64,000 bases of DNA from Sporolactobacillus spathodeae (GCF_016908935.1 NZ_JAFBEV010000010.1:37265-101264), one strand, 5' to 3'; positions 35,018 to 45,216 are shown, counted from the stretch's first letter. Made by a program: numbers and translations. The notes: a model not told the origin generated them from the sequence alone.

Positions 35018-35701
35018 ATGCTTATTCACGAAATCAAACACTCTGCACGAAAATCGCTGAGCGGTCATTGGGCAAACACCGCTCTTTTGACCCTTTTCTC
35101 ATTCATTCTTCAGCAGCTTGTTCCGTTTCAATTTGAACGAACAGTCAGCGGGAGTTGGCTAAGCCAAGCGACGCCATGGTATACCCAACCAGTAGAATTC
35201 GTCTATTCCCTTTTGCTTGTACCATTCACAGTTGGCATCACTTGGCTTTATATCGATCTTGTTCGCGGTCAAGAGCCGAAAATCAGCGATACTTTCCATA
35301 GTTATCAAAGTTTTCGTTTAACATTGAAATTGGTTGGGACATCCCTTCTTGTTGGTATTTATGTGCTACTTTGGTCATTACTATTGATTATCCCTGGAAT
35401 ATACAAAGGTTTTGCTTACGCGCAGACTTTTTATATTTTAAAAGACCACCCGGAGTATTCAATAAATGAAGCGATTACGGCAAGTAGAGAATTAATGTGG
35501 AAAAAGAAATGGAAATATTTCCTTCTGAACTTAAGTTTCATTGGCTGGCTCATACTCGGAATCATCACAATAGGTATCGCCCTTCTTTGGGTCGTTCCCT
35601 ATATAAATGCTTCAAACAGTGTGTTTTATAACGATATCGCCAATGATCAAGGCTTGGCGTTGGAACCGGAAGACCCGAATACACCGACAGCTTTGTCTTG
35701 A
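35018..35701 (+). CDS. DUF975 family membrane protein
   Basis: 227 residues with four to five membrane segments. The family pattern is seen in EIKHSARKSLSGHWANTALLTL at the N-terminus, LLVPFTVGITWLYIDLVRGQEP, and the strongly conserved LLIIPGIYKGFAYAQTFYILKDHPEYSINEAITASRELM. DUF975 proteins have no established function; the last cytoplasmic helix with SRELMWKKKWKYFLLNLSFIGW is the best conserved part. GGGAGG lies before the ATG. A terminator follows, so it is probably a single gene. Confidence 0.85.
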   Translation: MLIHEIKHSARKSLSGHWANTALLTLFSFILQQLVPFQFERTVSGSWLSQATPWYTQPVEFVYSLLLVPFTVGITWLYIDLVRGQEPKISDTFHSYQSFRLTLKLVGTSLLVGIYVLLWSLLLIIPGIYKGFAYAQTFYILKDHPEYSINEAITASRELMWKKKWKYFLLNLSFIGWLILGIITIGIALLWVVPYINASNSVFYNDIANDQGLALEPEDPNTPTALS

Positions 35702-35763
35702 ATATTTTTGCTGCTCGGGAAGGAATCGGGTAAAGGCCCTCCGCGTAAAATCATATTTTTGTT

Positions 35764-35803
35764 ATAAAAACCCTTATGGATAAATCATCCAGAGGGTTTT
35801 TTG
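35764..35803 (+). terminator. Terminator after DUF975 gene
   Basis: AAAACCCT...TGGAT and ATCCA...AGGGTTTTTT form a stem with one bulge. Confidence 0.75.
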
Positions 35804-35823
35804 ATGTGTCTGACGACGTATTG

Positions 35824-36675
35824 TTATTGAATATCAAGGTATACAACAAGATTTGAAGGATCAAAGGCTTGAATGCGTCCATCCTTCGCTTCTGTGCGAT
35901 AACCCAGTTGTTTCAGTCGTTCGATTGCTTTTTCTCGTCCTTCATAATCAGGAAAAGTAATTGTGAAATCGGACATCCCATAGGAAGTCGCAGTGGATGC
36001 CGGACGTCCCAAACTCATCCAAGTATTTAAACCAATGTGATGATGGTAACCGCCTGTCGAGATAAAATAAGCTTGATTGCTATAGGCGGCGACACGTTGG
36101 AAACCGAGTCCCTCACAATAAAAGCGTTCAGCAGCGTGTAAATCCGCGACTTGCAGATGAAGGTGACCGAGTATCGTCCCCTCTGGGATACCTTCCCAAT
36201 TTTTGTCTTCACGTTCATCAAGCAGATGAGTATCCAGCGCAACGGTTGGCATTGTCACTTGACCGTCTGTCCACTGCCATTCACTTTCCGGTCGGTCGCG
36301 GTAGAGTTCGATACCATTACCATCTGGGTCGGCGAGATAGACCGCTTCACTGACGGCATGATCGGCCCCTCCTTGCAATGGGTAACTCTCTTTCAACAGA
36401 TGGTAGACGACCATAGCCAAATCCTTTCGGCTCGGTAGTAAGATGGCAAAATGATACAGCCCGGCACGCCGTTCATCATGCGGGTCAAGCCCTGCTTTTT
36501 CTTGAACGGTGATCAGTGGTGTTTTTCCATCTGCGGTATAGGTTCGACTATCTGCTGTGCTTTGAAGCACGCGGAACCCGAGCATATTTTGATAGAAATC
36601 ATCGGAGCGATTCAGATTTCTGACCAATAGATGGACATGGGTCACAAATGTATTTGGTTTTTTATGAAAAGACAT
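35824..36675 (-). CDS. VOC-family protein, CatE-like extradiol dioxygenase
   Basis: 283 residues in two glyoxalase/VOC modules. The first starts VTHVHLLVRNLNRSDDFYQNMLGFRV and has AVYLADPDGNGIELYRDRP; the second starts TILGHLHLQVADLHAAERFYCEGLGFQ and has GGYHHHIGLNTW. Metal ligands H, H and E are therefore in place. The layout matches CatE/catechol 2,3-dioxygenase-type proteins of Bacilli; the real substrate is uncertain. GGAGGGAAAG precedes the ATG. Monocistronic; in some Bacilli such genes are induced by catechols or quinones through MarR or VOC regulators, but none is beside it here. Confidence 0.82.
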   Translation of the reverse strand: MSFHKKPNTFVTHVHLLVRNLNRSDDFYQNMLGFRVLQSTADSRTYTADGKTPLITVQEKAGLDPHDERRAGLYHFAILLPSRKDLAMVVYHLLKESYPLQGGADHAVSEAVYLADPDGNGIELYRDRPESEWQWTDGQVTMPTVALDTHLLDEREDKNWEGIPEGTILGHLHLQVADLHAAERFYCEGLGFQRVAAYSNQAYFISTGGYHHHIGLNTWMSLGRPASTATSYGMSDFTITFPDYEGREKAIERLKQLGYRTEAKDGRIQAFDPSNLVVYLDIQ

Positions 36676-36897
36676 ACGCTTTCCCTCCGTCTCAATAACT
36701 TATAATATATTATCGACTATATATTAATAAGTTTATGAATACCAATAATTGTTCTCGGCGAAGAAAGAACGATACATGATAAAGGACAGTCCCTTCATAA
36801 TCCTTTGTTGGTGGGAATATTCGTTTTAAAGAGAAAAAGCTTATCAAAGAATGTAGCGAATTCTTAACAAGCTGATAAAATATATAAAGATAATCAT

Positions 36898-38628
36898 TCA
36901 CGAGAACTTAAACTGACTGACAAGCCGTTCTAGCCGCCCTGATTTATCTTGCATACTGGATGCTTCACTTGAAAAATCAGTAATGGTACGATTGATTTCT
37001 TCGATGGCTTGAGAGATTTCACCTATACTGGATGCTGCCTGTTCAAAGACGGCGGCAAAACCACCAATCGATTGTCTGATATCGGTTCCGAATAAACTGG
37101 TTTGGTGCAGTTCATTGTTCAATGCAGCCATATTATTACCGGTTTGCAGCATTTGTTTCTGAATGGTGTCAAATTGCGATCCAGTGACAAGAATTTTATC
37201 TTCACCGCGATCAGCAGCTTCTTTACTCGTCATAAGCGCTAGCTCCACAGCTCGTGTTTCTGAGTGGATCCCCGTTACAATTTGTCCGATCTGCCCGACC
37301 ATCTCTGATGTTTCAGTCGACAATTGCCGAATCGACGCTGCGATTACGGAAAAACCATTTTTTCCATCCCCTGAGCGTGCCGCCTCAATTGCCGCATTCA
37401 AGGCGAGCAGATTCGTTTGACCCGCTAAACGATTAATTGATTCGGTAATCTCCGATACTTTTGTGACATGTTGCTTTAGTTTTTTCATTTTCTCAGCACA
37501 GTGTTGCATACGCTTGCGAATGTCCGCCATCGATACGACCGAATCATTCATCGTTTGTTGTCCTTTTTCAGCAGTCGAAATGGCTTGTTGTGCCCATTCG
37601 CTCGTTATTTTCGCTTTACTTGCTTCCGATTCAATCTTCTTCATGAAAGAGACTGTTTTATCGGCAATTTCAGCAGTCTGACTTGCCTGAATGGAAATGC
37701 CAGACGACAACTCCTTCAGCGTCTGTTCCACCTGAGCGCTGTTGCCCGTGACAATTTCCACAGATTGTGCCAGTGACTGACTGTTTTTACGGGCTGCTCC
37801 CGTTAACAATCCGATCGCCTGAGTCATCTCTTTCAAATGGTGATTCAATCGGATAACTGAATCACCGATCTGACCGATTTCGTCATGCGCGCTCATTTTA
37901 TGAATGGAGAGGCGCAAATCACCAGAAGCCATCTTCCCTGTCATCTCCAAAACGTCTTGCATCGATCTTTTGATGCTTTTCTGAATGCGACGTGTGACGA
38001 AACTGCTGATGACAATGGCTAAGAGGAGGCTTAAAGCAACCGATCCGAGAGCAATGCGTATTTGTGCATTCGCTTTGCTAATTGCCTCGTATTGTTTCGT
38101 CAGCACAGTTTGTCTTAATTGACTCAGCTTGTTCATTGTGTCTTGCTGCAATCTGTTCTGTTGCCGTCTCAGAGCGAGCGCTTGTTTTTGATCGTTCATC
38201 AATACAGCTGGCGCAAATTCATTCTGAAAAAGGTTGTAAGCGATTGAGTCATTGCGCATGATCTGCATCAATAATTGCTTTTGCCGCGCCGTTCGCATGT
38301 CGGGTTGCATCTTCTTTTCTGCAAGAGTCAGAACACGCTGATCCTCCGTATATTTTTTGATCGATCCGTCACCTGGGCGAAGCAGATAATCAACGACACG
38401 CGTATCCTTCTGACGAAAAAGTGAACCAATTTCGGTAATTCTTGCCACTTGCTGACCAGCGGCCCCAACCTGTCGGACTGCTTTTCCTGTTTGCAATAGA
38501 GAAATCGTAGAAAATGCAACAGAGAGAACCATCATTAAGAAAATAATGAGAATGTTAATTAAATAACGCCGGTTAATGCTCATCTGGGACCATTTTAGTT
38601 GCTCCCACGTGATAACTTTTCCTTTCAT
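36898..38628 (-). CDS. Methyl-accepting chemotaxis protein
   Basis: 576 residues. A membrane helix near residues 20-40 and a second near 190-212 enclose a helical, four-helix-bundle-type sensor domain; a HAMP domain follows (RRIQKSIKRSMQDVLEMTG) and then the long signalling coiled coil with the conserved hairpin tip INRLAGQTNLLALNAAIEAARSGDGKNGFSVIAASIRQLS. The signal sensed is not evident. ATG 38628 is preceded by GGGGAGG; a GTG two codons earlier is too close. The gene is alone, facing away from spoIIP, and implies that the host is motile. Confidence 0.93.
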   Translation of the reverse strand: MKGKVITWEQLKWSQMSINRRYLINILIIFLMMVLSVAFSTISLLQTGKAVRQVGAAGQQVARITEIGSLFRQKDTRVVDYLLRPGDGSIKKYTEDQRVLTLAEKKMQPDMRTARQKQLLMQIMRNDSIAYNLFQNEFAPAVLMNDQKQALALRRQQNRLQQDTMNKLSQLRQTVLTKQYEAISKANAQIRIALGSVALSLLLAIVISSFVTRRIQKSIKRSMQDVLEMTGKMASGDLRLSIHKMSAHDEIGQIGDSVIRLNHHLKEMTQAIGLLTGAARKNSQSLAQSVEIVTGNSAQVEQTLKELSSGISIQASQTAEIADKTVSFMKKIESEASKAKITSEWAQQAISTAEKGQQTMNDSVVSMADIRKRMQHCAEKMKKLKQHVTKVSEITESINRLAGQTNLLALNAAIEAARSGDGKNGFSVIAASIRQLSTETSEMVGQIGQIVTGIHSETRAVELALMTSKEAADRGEDKILVTGSQFDTIQKQMLQTGNNMAALNNELHQTSLFGTDIRQSIGGFAAVFEQAASSIGEISQAIEEINRTITDFSSEASSMQDKSGRLERLVSQFKFS

Positions 38629-38857
38629 TGCCACCCTCCCCTGATCCTTTCCTCATCTATCCATCATTCAGTATTCAATTTGAGATCGATCGAAACAAGT
38701 CATATTTTGTTAATTTTTGTAAAACAGCATTTACAATCTCAATTTCTATGGCGTTAATCTTTCTAAATGTACTAGAAAAGAAGTCTATTCGACCGCTCTT
38801 CTTACATAGAATTTATCGAACAGCCTGGACATGCCAAATGCTTGGGGAGGGACATTT

Positions 38858-39994
38858 TTGAAAAAATTCCAGCCTATTCAACCCAACTCATTCCTGCCTC
38901 GTTTCCGCCAAATACTAGCAAGCGTAATTATCCTTTTTTTTCTGTTCTATGGGGTCATTGTTCTGATTGTCAGTTTTCAAATACGGTTGAGTTATATAGA
39001 CAACGTCATGCAAAAATCGAATCTGTCGTCAGCCACACTTTTGACAGAAACATTCGGCAACGAAAATATTGTCTTCAGACATGCTGTTGCGAAAAATGAT
39101 CGACCGAAAAGTCTCTCACATTTTTTATTGGAAGGATTAACGGATTTGCGCTTTGATGATATTCGCAGTTTATTTGGATCGGAGCTACCTGGTTTCACTT
39201 TGTACCATACGAAAATTTTCTATGCGGGCAAGGGTTTGAACTACAATACATTGCCCCAGGATAATCCACCACCTGAGATCAAATTGGAAACGCCGAAAGC
39301 ACAAAAGCCAGATAAAGCGCAACAGGAAAAAAACAAGGCAAATAGCAAGCTGAATAAGCTTGTCTTCATCTATCATACGCATAGCTGGGAATCGTATAAT
39401 CCAGCGCTTGGACCAAACGAAACAAGCGCAGTCAGCGCTGATCCAAGTAAAGATGTGATCTTTGACGGGCAGATTGTCGGTAATACTCTGGTCTCGCAAG
39501 GGATTGGTTTTCTTCATGATACGACAAATAAAAATGAAGAATTGCACAAGATGGGCTGGAACTACAACGAATCCTACCAGTTTTCGCGAATCGTTGTGCA
39601 AAAGGCGATCAAAAAAAATCCGTCACTTGCCTATTTTATTGATATACACCGGGATTCGTCAGGTCGGAAACTAACGACCATGACGATAAACGGGACCGTT
39701 TATGCCAGGATTAGCATCATTATCGGTGAAGCCAATCCCAATTATTCAGCTAATTTGTACATGGCCAAGCAAGTTAAAAATCTGTTGGATCAGAAGTATC
39801 CGGGTCTGGTTCGCGGGATTGTCGGTAAAACCAAAAATGACGGAAACGGGGTCTATAATCAAGATCTTTCAAAAAATGCAATTTTAGTGGAAATCGGTGG
39901 GGTCGCCAATACACTTGATGAGGTGCAACGAAGTTCCGTTACCTTCGGCGATGCACTTGCTACTTATATCAAGCAGCAAACAAAAACAAAATAA
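38858..39994 (+). CDS. spoIIP: Stage II sporulation protein P
   Basis: 378 residues. A single N-terminal membrane segment (ASVIILFFLFYGVIVLIVSF) anchors a large extracytoplasmic domain. The catalytic part holds FIYHTHSWESYNP, YFIDIHRDS, and GGVANTLDE, the zinc-amidase/endopeptidase signatures of SpoIIP, which with SpoIID and SpoIIM thins the septal peptidoglycan during engulfment. TTG at 38858 is the chosen start because GGAGGG is 7 bases upstream; the ATG at 38831 has none. The gene is not next to gpr as it is in B. subtilis. It is the best single proof that the organism makes endospores. Confidence 0.95.
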   Translation: MKKFQPIQPNSFLPRFRQILASVIILFFLFYGVIVLIVSFQIRLSYIDNVMQKSNLSSATLLTETFGNENIVFRHAVAKNDRPKSLSHFLLEGLTDLRFDDIRSLFGSELPGFTLYHTKIFYAGKGLNYNTLPQDNPPPEIKLETPKAQKPDKAQQEKNKANSKLNKLVFIYHTHSWESYNPALGPNETSAVSADPSKDVIFDGQIVGNTLVSQGIGFLHDTTNKNEELHKMGWNYNESYQFSRIVVQKAIKKNPSLAYFIDIHRDSSGRKLTTMTINGTVYARISIIIGEANPNYSANLYMAKQVKNLLDQKYPGLVRGIVGKTKNDGNGVYNQDLSKNAILVEIGGVANTLDEVQRSSVTFGDALATYIKQQTKTK

Positions 39995-40180
39995 TGGGGC
40001 ATAATTAAATTGAAAATATTCTTCAATAAAAGTTATGTTATTTGAAATTTATGTGTAATTAGTTGCAATTAATAGTACCAGGTATTAATATTAAATAACA
40101 ATCATATTTACTAGAACTCAATTTCTAACCGTACTCGAAAATAAAGAAAACCCAATATTAACCAAGGGAGAGAACTAAGG

Positions 40181-41779
40181 ATGGAGTTACAGGATTTAAT
40201 TGCACCCGAACATTATAATCTCACGAGTGAGATTGACAGATTTGATTCAGAGAAGACAGCGCTTCTCTGGGAGGATGAGAGCGGCAATCGACAAAGTGTC
40301 ACCTATCATCAGCTCATCCAGAAGGGCAGACAATTTGCCAATGTTCTGGATCGATTAGGGATAAAGAAAGGCGACCGCGTAATGACCATTGTGCCACGGC
40401 TTATCGATGCCTATGTCATTTATCTCGGCGCTTTGCGTGCCGGAGTAGTCGTCATCCCCGGGTCAGAGCTGCTGCGGGCGCATGATATCGCCTTCCGGTT
40501 ACAGCAAGGCAATGCCAAAGCGATCATCGCTTACGCCGCATTTACAAATGAAGTCGATAATATTGACGAAGAATTACCTGCGCTTCAGCACCGAATTTCA
40601 GTTGCTGGTGAGACAGAGGGATGGCTGTCTATGGATGCTTTGATGGCAACAGCGCCTGCAGCATATGACACAGTCGATACACGCCGTGATGATATGGCTT
40701 TTCTGACCTATACCTCGGGGACGGCTGGAACGCCGAAAGCTGTTGTTCATTCGCACGGCTGGGCATACGCACACCTGAGAATTGCCCCCACGCGCTGGCT
40801 TGATATCCGCGATGGCGATATCTTCTGGGCGACAGCCGGCCCAGGCTGGCAGAAATGGATTTGGAGTCCGTTCCTTTCCGTGCTTGGCAAAGGAGTCACA
40901 GGACTCGTCTACTTTGGAAGATTTCATCCAGAAAAACAGTTAAAGCTTCTTCAGGATTATAAGGTGAATGTCCTGTGCTGCACGCCGACTGAATACCGTT
41001 TAATGGCTAAAGTTGATAATCTTGAGCGCTTTGATCTGTCCCACCTACGCAACGCCTGCTCGGCTGGAGAGGCACTGAACCGAGGAGTCGTTGATACCTT
41101 TAAACAAACATTCGACATTGTTGTCAAAGATGGTTATGGACAGACTGAAAGTACACTTTTGATTGGAACGATGGTCGGTATGGATGTCCGAACGGGCTCA
41201 ATGGGTAAACCGATTCTGGATACATTTATTACGATTGTTGATGAAAATGGTGATCCAGTCCCTGTCGGAGAAATCGGCAATATCGCAGTCCGTCGCGATT
41301 TTCCCGCTCTGTTCAAAACCTATTACAAACAACCGGATCGCTACCAGGCTGCGGTTATCGGTAATTATTTCTTGACCGGTGATCGGGCATCCAAAGATGA
41401 GGACGGTTATTTCTGGTTCCATGGCAGGCGCGATGATGTGATTATCAGTTCGGGCTATACGATCGGGCCGGTCGAAGTTGAGGATGCGGTGCTAAAGCAT
41501 AATGCGGTCAAGGATTGTGCGGTTGTTGGCAGTCCGGATGCTGTTCGCGGATTTATTGTTAAGGCCTTTGTTGTGCTAAAGGATGGCTACACAGGCAGCG
41601 CGGAGCTAACTCGAGCGATTCAGACCTTTGTTAAGAAAGAGACCGCACCGTATAAATACCCTCGCTCAATTGAATTTGTTGGTGACTTGCCCAAAACTGT
41701 CTCCGGAAAAATCAAACGCGCAGATTTGCGTGCACTTGAATTGCGCCGGGCAAGTGAACACAACCTGAAGACGAATTAA
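40181..41779 (+). CDS. Acyl-CoA synthetase (medium/branched-chain type)
   Basis: 532 residues of the AMP-forming adenylate superfamily. P-loop YTSGTAGTPKAVVHSH at about residues 178-193, GYGQTES near 326, the adenylation-to-thioester hinge region with SSGYTIGPVEVEDAV, and the C-terminal lysine in KTVSGKIKRADLR are present. Similarity is to the acetyl-CoA synthetase-like MbcS/YtcI group that activates short or branched fatty acids; the exact acid is uncertain. AAGGGAGAG precedes the ATG. It stands alone, so the pathway cannot be read from its neighbours; the 186 bases upstream are very AT-rich. Confidence 0.87.
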   Translation: MELQDLIAPEHYNLTSEIDRFDSEKTALLWEDESGNRQSVTYHQLIQKGRQFANVLDRLGIKKGDRVMTIVPRLIDAYVIYLGALRAGVVVIPGSELLRAHDIAFRLQQGNAKAIIAYAAFTNEVDNIDEELPALQHRISVAGETEGWLSMDALMATAPAAYDTVDTRRDDMAFLTYTSGTAGTPKAVVHSHGWAYAHLRIAPTRWLDIRDGDIFWATAGPGWQKWIWSPFLSVLGKGVTGLVYFGRFHPEKQLKLLQDYKVNVLCCTPTEYRLMAKVDNLERFDLSHLRNACSAGEALNRGVVDTFKQTFDIVVKDGYGQTESTLLIGTMVGMDVRTGSMGKPILDTFITIVDENGDPVPVGEIGNIAVRRDFPALFKTYYKQPDRYQAAVIGNYFLTGDRASKDEDGYFWFHGRRDDVIISSGYTIGPVEVEDAVLKHNAVKDCAVVGSPDAVRGFIVKAFVVLKDGYTGSAELTRAIQTFVKKETAPYKYPRSIEFVGDLPKTVSGKIKRADLRALELRRASEHNLKTN

Positions 41780-41834
41780 TACAATGATCAGCTCTAATTA
41801 ATAGACTTTGTTAATCTTCTGTTGTTTTTAGTGA

Positions 41835-41990
41835 TTATTGCCATGTGTTCGCTTGCCGCGGGCGCACCGCGAGCCACCTCGGACAAGCTAGAATCTGGGG
41901 CCCGTATGGCACGCTGTTCCCGCCAGCGTCTCACACATTGCCTTTTGGTCACAAAACAACAATAAATTTAAACATAGCCAAGTAATAAAA
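41835..41990 (-). repeat. Dispersed intergenic repeat, copy E (inverted, degenerate)
   Basis: ATTGCCATGTGTTCGCTTG then CCGCGGGCGC, a GC-rich stretch with GTATGGCACGCTGTTCCCGCC, and CATAGCCAAGT near the end. The opening is shared with 60505 and with the reverse complement of 61900. The 340-base gap 41780-42119 holds this repeat and a terminator only. Confidence 0.65.
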
Positions 41991-42020
41991 AGCACCGGAA
42001 CGATTCATTCCGGTGCTTTT
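41987..42020. terminator. Bidirectional terminator
   Basis: AAAAGCACCGGAA pairs with TTCCGGTGCTTTT, with a 7-base loop; it can stop the ligase gene and the convergent SDR gene. Confidence 0.85.
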
Positions 42021-42119
42021 ATTTTGCTATAAAGTTAAAAAGATTAAATTCGTACTCTCTGCAACGATTGAGTGTTTATAACATTGCATTGAGAAAAGCT
42101 CTGTCTTAGATTGAAGGAT

Positions 42120-42890
42120 TCACTGCTCTTTTTTCACGCGCGTGACTGTGCGAACGGCTTTCACCGCGACGATTGAGGGCAGCAGTTTGGCTGCAAAGGC
42201 GCCAACACGATTCCATGCGCCCGTGATCATAACTTGTTTGCCACTTTTTAACGCAGTCCATCCTTTTTTCGCAACGACAGCCGCATCCATCGTTCGGGCA
42301 AACATTTTAATATTTTCTGCGTGGGCTACTTTCCCAAAATTGGTATGGGTCGGTCCTGGACATAACGCAGTGACATGAACACCCGTTCCCGCCAGCTCCT
42401 CCGCAAGCGCTTCGGTCAAAGAAAGCACAAAGGCTTTGCTTGCAAAATAAACCGCCATAAACGGCCCTGGTTGAAACGCTGCCGTACTCGCGACATTGAG
42501 CAGCATGCCTTGTCGCTTTTTTATATCCGGGAGAAAAAGGTAGGTCAATTCGGTCAAAGCGGCAATATTCAGCTGAATCATTTGCATTTGCTCTTGAAGC
42601 GTCAATGCATGAAAGGCACCTACCCGACCGAAGCCGGCATTATTGATCAACACATCGACAGTCAACCCTAATTCGGCTACCTTGTCATAAACCAACTTGG
42701 ACGCACCTGGTAAACTCAGATCCTGAGCGATCACAACCACTTGCTGATTGGGAAGCGATGCCTTAATTTCCTGCAATTTGACGTGATTCCGTGCGACAAG
42801 AATCAGATTGTATCCTTCCGCGGCCAGAAGCTGAACCATTTCATAACCGATCCCGCTTGAAGCACCTGTAATCAGCGCTGTTTGTGTCAT
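42120..42890 (-). CDS. Short-chain dehydrogenase/reductase
   Basis: 256 residues, classical SDR. TGASSGIGYEMVQLLA is the cofactor site, INNAGFGRVG the NNAG motif, and the active site is S in VASTAAFQPG with YFASK. The following ARNHVKL contains Arg and His after strand 2, favouring NADPH. It is of the DltE/YqjQ-like group; the C-terminal tail (AAKLLPSIVAVKAVRTVTRVKKE) is hydrophobic and basic and may touch the membrane. The substrate is unknown. ATG 42890 is preceded by a purine-rich stretch (GGAGGAGGCGGG); the TTG at 42917 lies inside it. Confidence 0.85.
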   Translation of the reverse strand: MTQTALITGASSGIGYEMVQLLAAEGYNLILVARNHVKLQEIKASLPNQQVVVIAQDLSLPGASKLVYDKVAELGLTVDVLINNAGFGRVGAFHALTLQEQMQMIQLNIAALTELTYLFLPDIKKRQGMLLNVASTAAFQPGPFMAVYFASKAFVLSLTEALAEELAGTGVHVTALCPGPTHTNFGKVAHAENIKMFARTMDAAVVAKKGWTALKSGKQVMITGAWNRVGAFAAKLLPSIVAVKAVRTVTRVKKEQ

Positions 42891-42962
42891 TATTCTTACC
42901 CGCCTCCTCCCTATCAAGCATACTTCGAAAAATATCGGGCCGTCAATTCAACCCAAACATAT

Positions 42963-43766
42963 TTAGTATTGGTCCAATACGTGCACGAATGGTGTCAATG
43001 GAATCCAAACAGCCAGAATGAATGAGGCAGCAACAGTAAACCCGATCAGCAAACTAAAGAAAAAGTCATAACGACTCCATCCGATTGAATAGTAGAACGT
43101 GCGTGCCTCTGTCATCGAGAAGCGTTTTGCTTCCATCGCAACAGCGGTCCGCTGCGCCCGACGAATTGACTGTACAAGCATCGTCAGGCAATAGCGCTTG
43201 AATCGGTTATATGTAGCTGCAACTCCCTTGGCACGCGAAAGCCCTCTGACCTTCAAGGCTTGCCGAAGAATTTGAAATTCCTCAGCCATCATTGGCAACA
43301 TCCGAAAGGCAGCGAGAAAGCCGTATGCAAAACGGACGGGCATTCTGCATTGCTGCATCAGGCTGTAAAAAAAAGGAACGGGTTCTGTTGTCGTCGCGAA
43401 AATCAGACTGAGCATACCAAATGTAAATGATCGTAAGCCGAGCATCAAACCTCTGGCCAAACTTTCCGTTGAAATACGGATCAGCCCGAATTGGAAAAGC
43501 AGATGAGTCCCTTTACCAAACAATGTCATGGCGGTCATACTGAACAATGATGTCAGCAATGCCATAAAGAGGAGTATGATTGATAGTTTCACTGGAATGC
43601 TGCGGTGCATTAAGTATACGATTAAAAAAAACAGTGAAGACCAAATCATGACGTTTAAATTGTCCACACAGAGAAAAACAATAAAGAGCGCAGCAATTAT
43701 CAACAATTTGTAGGAAGGATTAATTTCTGCTAACCAGTTTTTCCCCCTCGTCCATTTGATGTCCAT
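42963..43766 (-). CDS. ykoC: ECF transporter T component (YkoC)
   Basis: 267 residues, EcfT family with five or six membrane helices. The coupling helices carry the two short Ala-Arg-Gly-like motifs, here LKVRGLSRAKG and AMEAKRFSM, that bind the ATPases. It joins the substrate-binding protein YkoE to the ATPase YkoD for uptake of a thiamine precursor (hydroxymethylpyrimidine) in B. subtilis. ATG 43766 follows GAGGTGATC and overlaps ykoD by 47 bases, so the two are translationally coupled. Last gene of the riboswitch-controlled operon. Confidence 0.88.
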   Translation of the reverse strand: MDIKWTRGKNWLAEINPSYKLLIIAALFIVFLCVDNLNVMIWSSLFFLIVYLMHRSIPVKLSIILLFMALLTSLFSMTAMTLFGKGTHLLFQFGLIRISTESLARGLMLGLRSFTFGMLSLIFATTTEPVPFFYSLMQQCRMPVRFAYGFLAAFRMLPMMAEEFQILRQALKVRGLSRAKGVAATYNRFKRYCLTMLVQSIRRAQRTAVAMEAKRFSMTEARTFYYSIGWSRYDFFFSLLIGFTVAASFILAVWIPLTPFVHVLDQY

Positions 43767-45216
43767 TCCCGATCACCTCACTTCCTGACCCCCTGTCCCT
43801 ATGCGCGTTAGAAACCAAGCGACCGGCGTCAATCTCAAGGACGCGCGTCGCATAATGACGGACAATTTCCAGTTCGTGAGTCACCATAATGATTGTTGTG
43901 CCTTGCTGCTGCAACTCAGACAATTGATCAAGCAACTGGAAGGTGTTCTTTGCATCCTGACCAAAAGTCGGCTCATCAAGGAGCAACACTTGTGGTTGCT
44001 CCATCAGCGCTGTCGCAACACTCAGCCGACGCTTCTGACCGATTGATAATTGAAAGGGATGATTGCCGCGTACAGATGCGAGAGCAAATTTCTGCAGCAT
44101 CTCACATACACGCCGGCGGATCAAATCCGGTGGGCACTGTTTGATCCGGAGAGAAAAGGCTAGCTCATCATCGACTCGATCGGTCACGAACTGGAATTCT
44201 GGATTTTGGAAGACGAAGGCAACCGCTTCCTCAGGATGCGTTAGATTCCAGATGCATTTTCCTTTTGTTGGCAGCAGGCGCTTCAAGCCTTCAAGTAGCG
44301 TACTCTTACCTGCGCCGTTTTTTCCGATGACGGCAACCCATTCCCCCCTATTAATCATTAAACTGTCAATGGAACATTTTATATGCCCATTCCGTTTGAC
44401 AGAGAAACGATCCAACGTCAAAACAGTTGCTTGATAATCGGGCAGCTTTTTTGTTTGTATTCTTTGACTGAGATGGTCGCGCCATGCGCCAGGATACCAG
44501 ATTCCGTCTTCAACAAGGCGCCTTTTCTGCTGTTTCAGTACCCTTTCTTTTGGACCGTCATCAATAATTGTTCCATCGTTTCCAAAGAGTACAACCCGGT
44601 CCACAAACTCAATCACTCGGTCGATTTTATGCTCAACAATGACTAATGTCCGGTTGTTGCTGACCTTTTGGAGTGATTGCCAGAAGTCTTCCGTCCCTTG
44701 AGGATCAAGCAATGCAGTCGGTTCGTCAAGAAAAAGGATATCCGGTTCGAGTGCCAAGACGCCGGCAATTGCAAGCCGCTGTTTCATCCCGCCTGATAAG
44801 CTATGGATGAGCTGATGCGGGTCGGGAAAATCAAGACCGACAAGATTCAAATAATGATTGATTAAATCTGGCATCTTCTCTCGAGCGATCTTGCGGTTTT
44901 CCAGGACAAAAGCAATGTCTTCATCTACATAAGGCATACAGAACTGTGTTTCGGGATCTTGAAAAATGAACCCCCAATTCGACGGTATTTCCTTTTTTTT
45001 CGCCTTGATCGCCATCGGCACGCTACTTGGAATTAGACCGGACAGTACTTGAAGCAGCGTTGATTTGCCGCAACCGGATGGACCGAGCAAGAGGATTTTT
45101 TCCCCCTCTGTGTACCGAAATGTTAAATCTTTAAAATGCATTTCTTTTTGTTTGGGAAAGGCGAGCCGCAGTTCAGTTACGCCCCAACGTGTACGCTCAT
45201 TTATTGAGCACATCAT
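43720..45216 (-). CDS. ykoD: ECF transporter ATPase, two fused ABC domains (YkoD)
   Basis: 498 residues with two complete ABC cassettes: first Walker A GPSGCGKST, signature LSGGMKQRL, Walker B DILFLDEPTA; second Walker A GKNGAGKST, signature LSIGQKRRL (slightly divergent) and Walker B VLLLDEPTFG. It powers the YkoEDC transporter. The frame is open from 45318, but the real start is ATG 45216, behind AAGGA and overlapping the end of ykoE by 20 bases. One gene replaces the separate EcfA and EcfA' of other ECF systems. Confidence 0.9.
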   Translation of the reverse strand: MMCSINERTRWGVTELRLAFPKQKEMHFKDLTFRYTEGEKILLLGPSGCGKSTLLQVLSGLIPSSVPMAIKAKKKEIPSNWGFIFQDPETQFCMPYVDEDIAFVLENRKIAREKMPDLINHYLNLVGLDFPDPHQLIHSLSGGMKQRLAIAGVLALEPDILFLDEPTALLDPQGTEDFWQSLQKVSNNRTLVIVEHKIDRVIEFVDRVVLFGNDGTIIDDGPKERVLKQQKRRLVEDGIWYPGAWRDHLSQRIQTKKLPDYQATVLTLDRFSVKRNGHIKCSIDSLMINRGEWVAVIGKNGAGKSTLLEGLKRLLPTKGKCIWNLTHPEEAVAFVFQNPEFQFVTDRVDDELAFSLRIKQCPPDLIRRRVCEMLQKFALASVRGNHPFQLSIGQKRRLSVATALMEQPQVLLLDEPTFGQDAKNTFQLLDQLSELQQQGTTIIMVTHELEIVRHYATRVLEIDAGRLVSNAHRDRGSGSEVIGNGHQMDEGEKLVSRN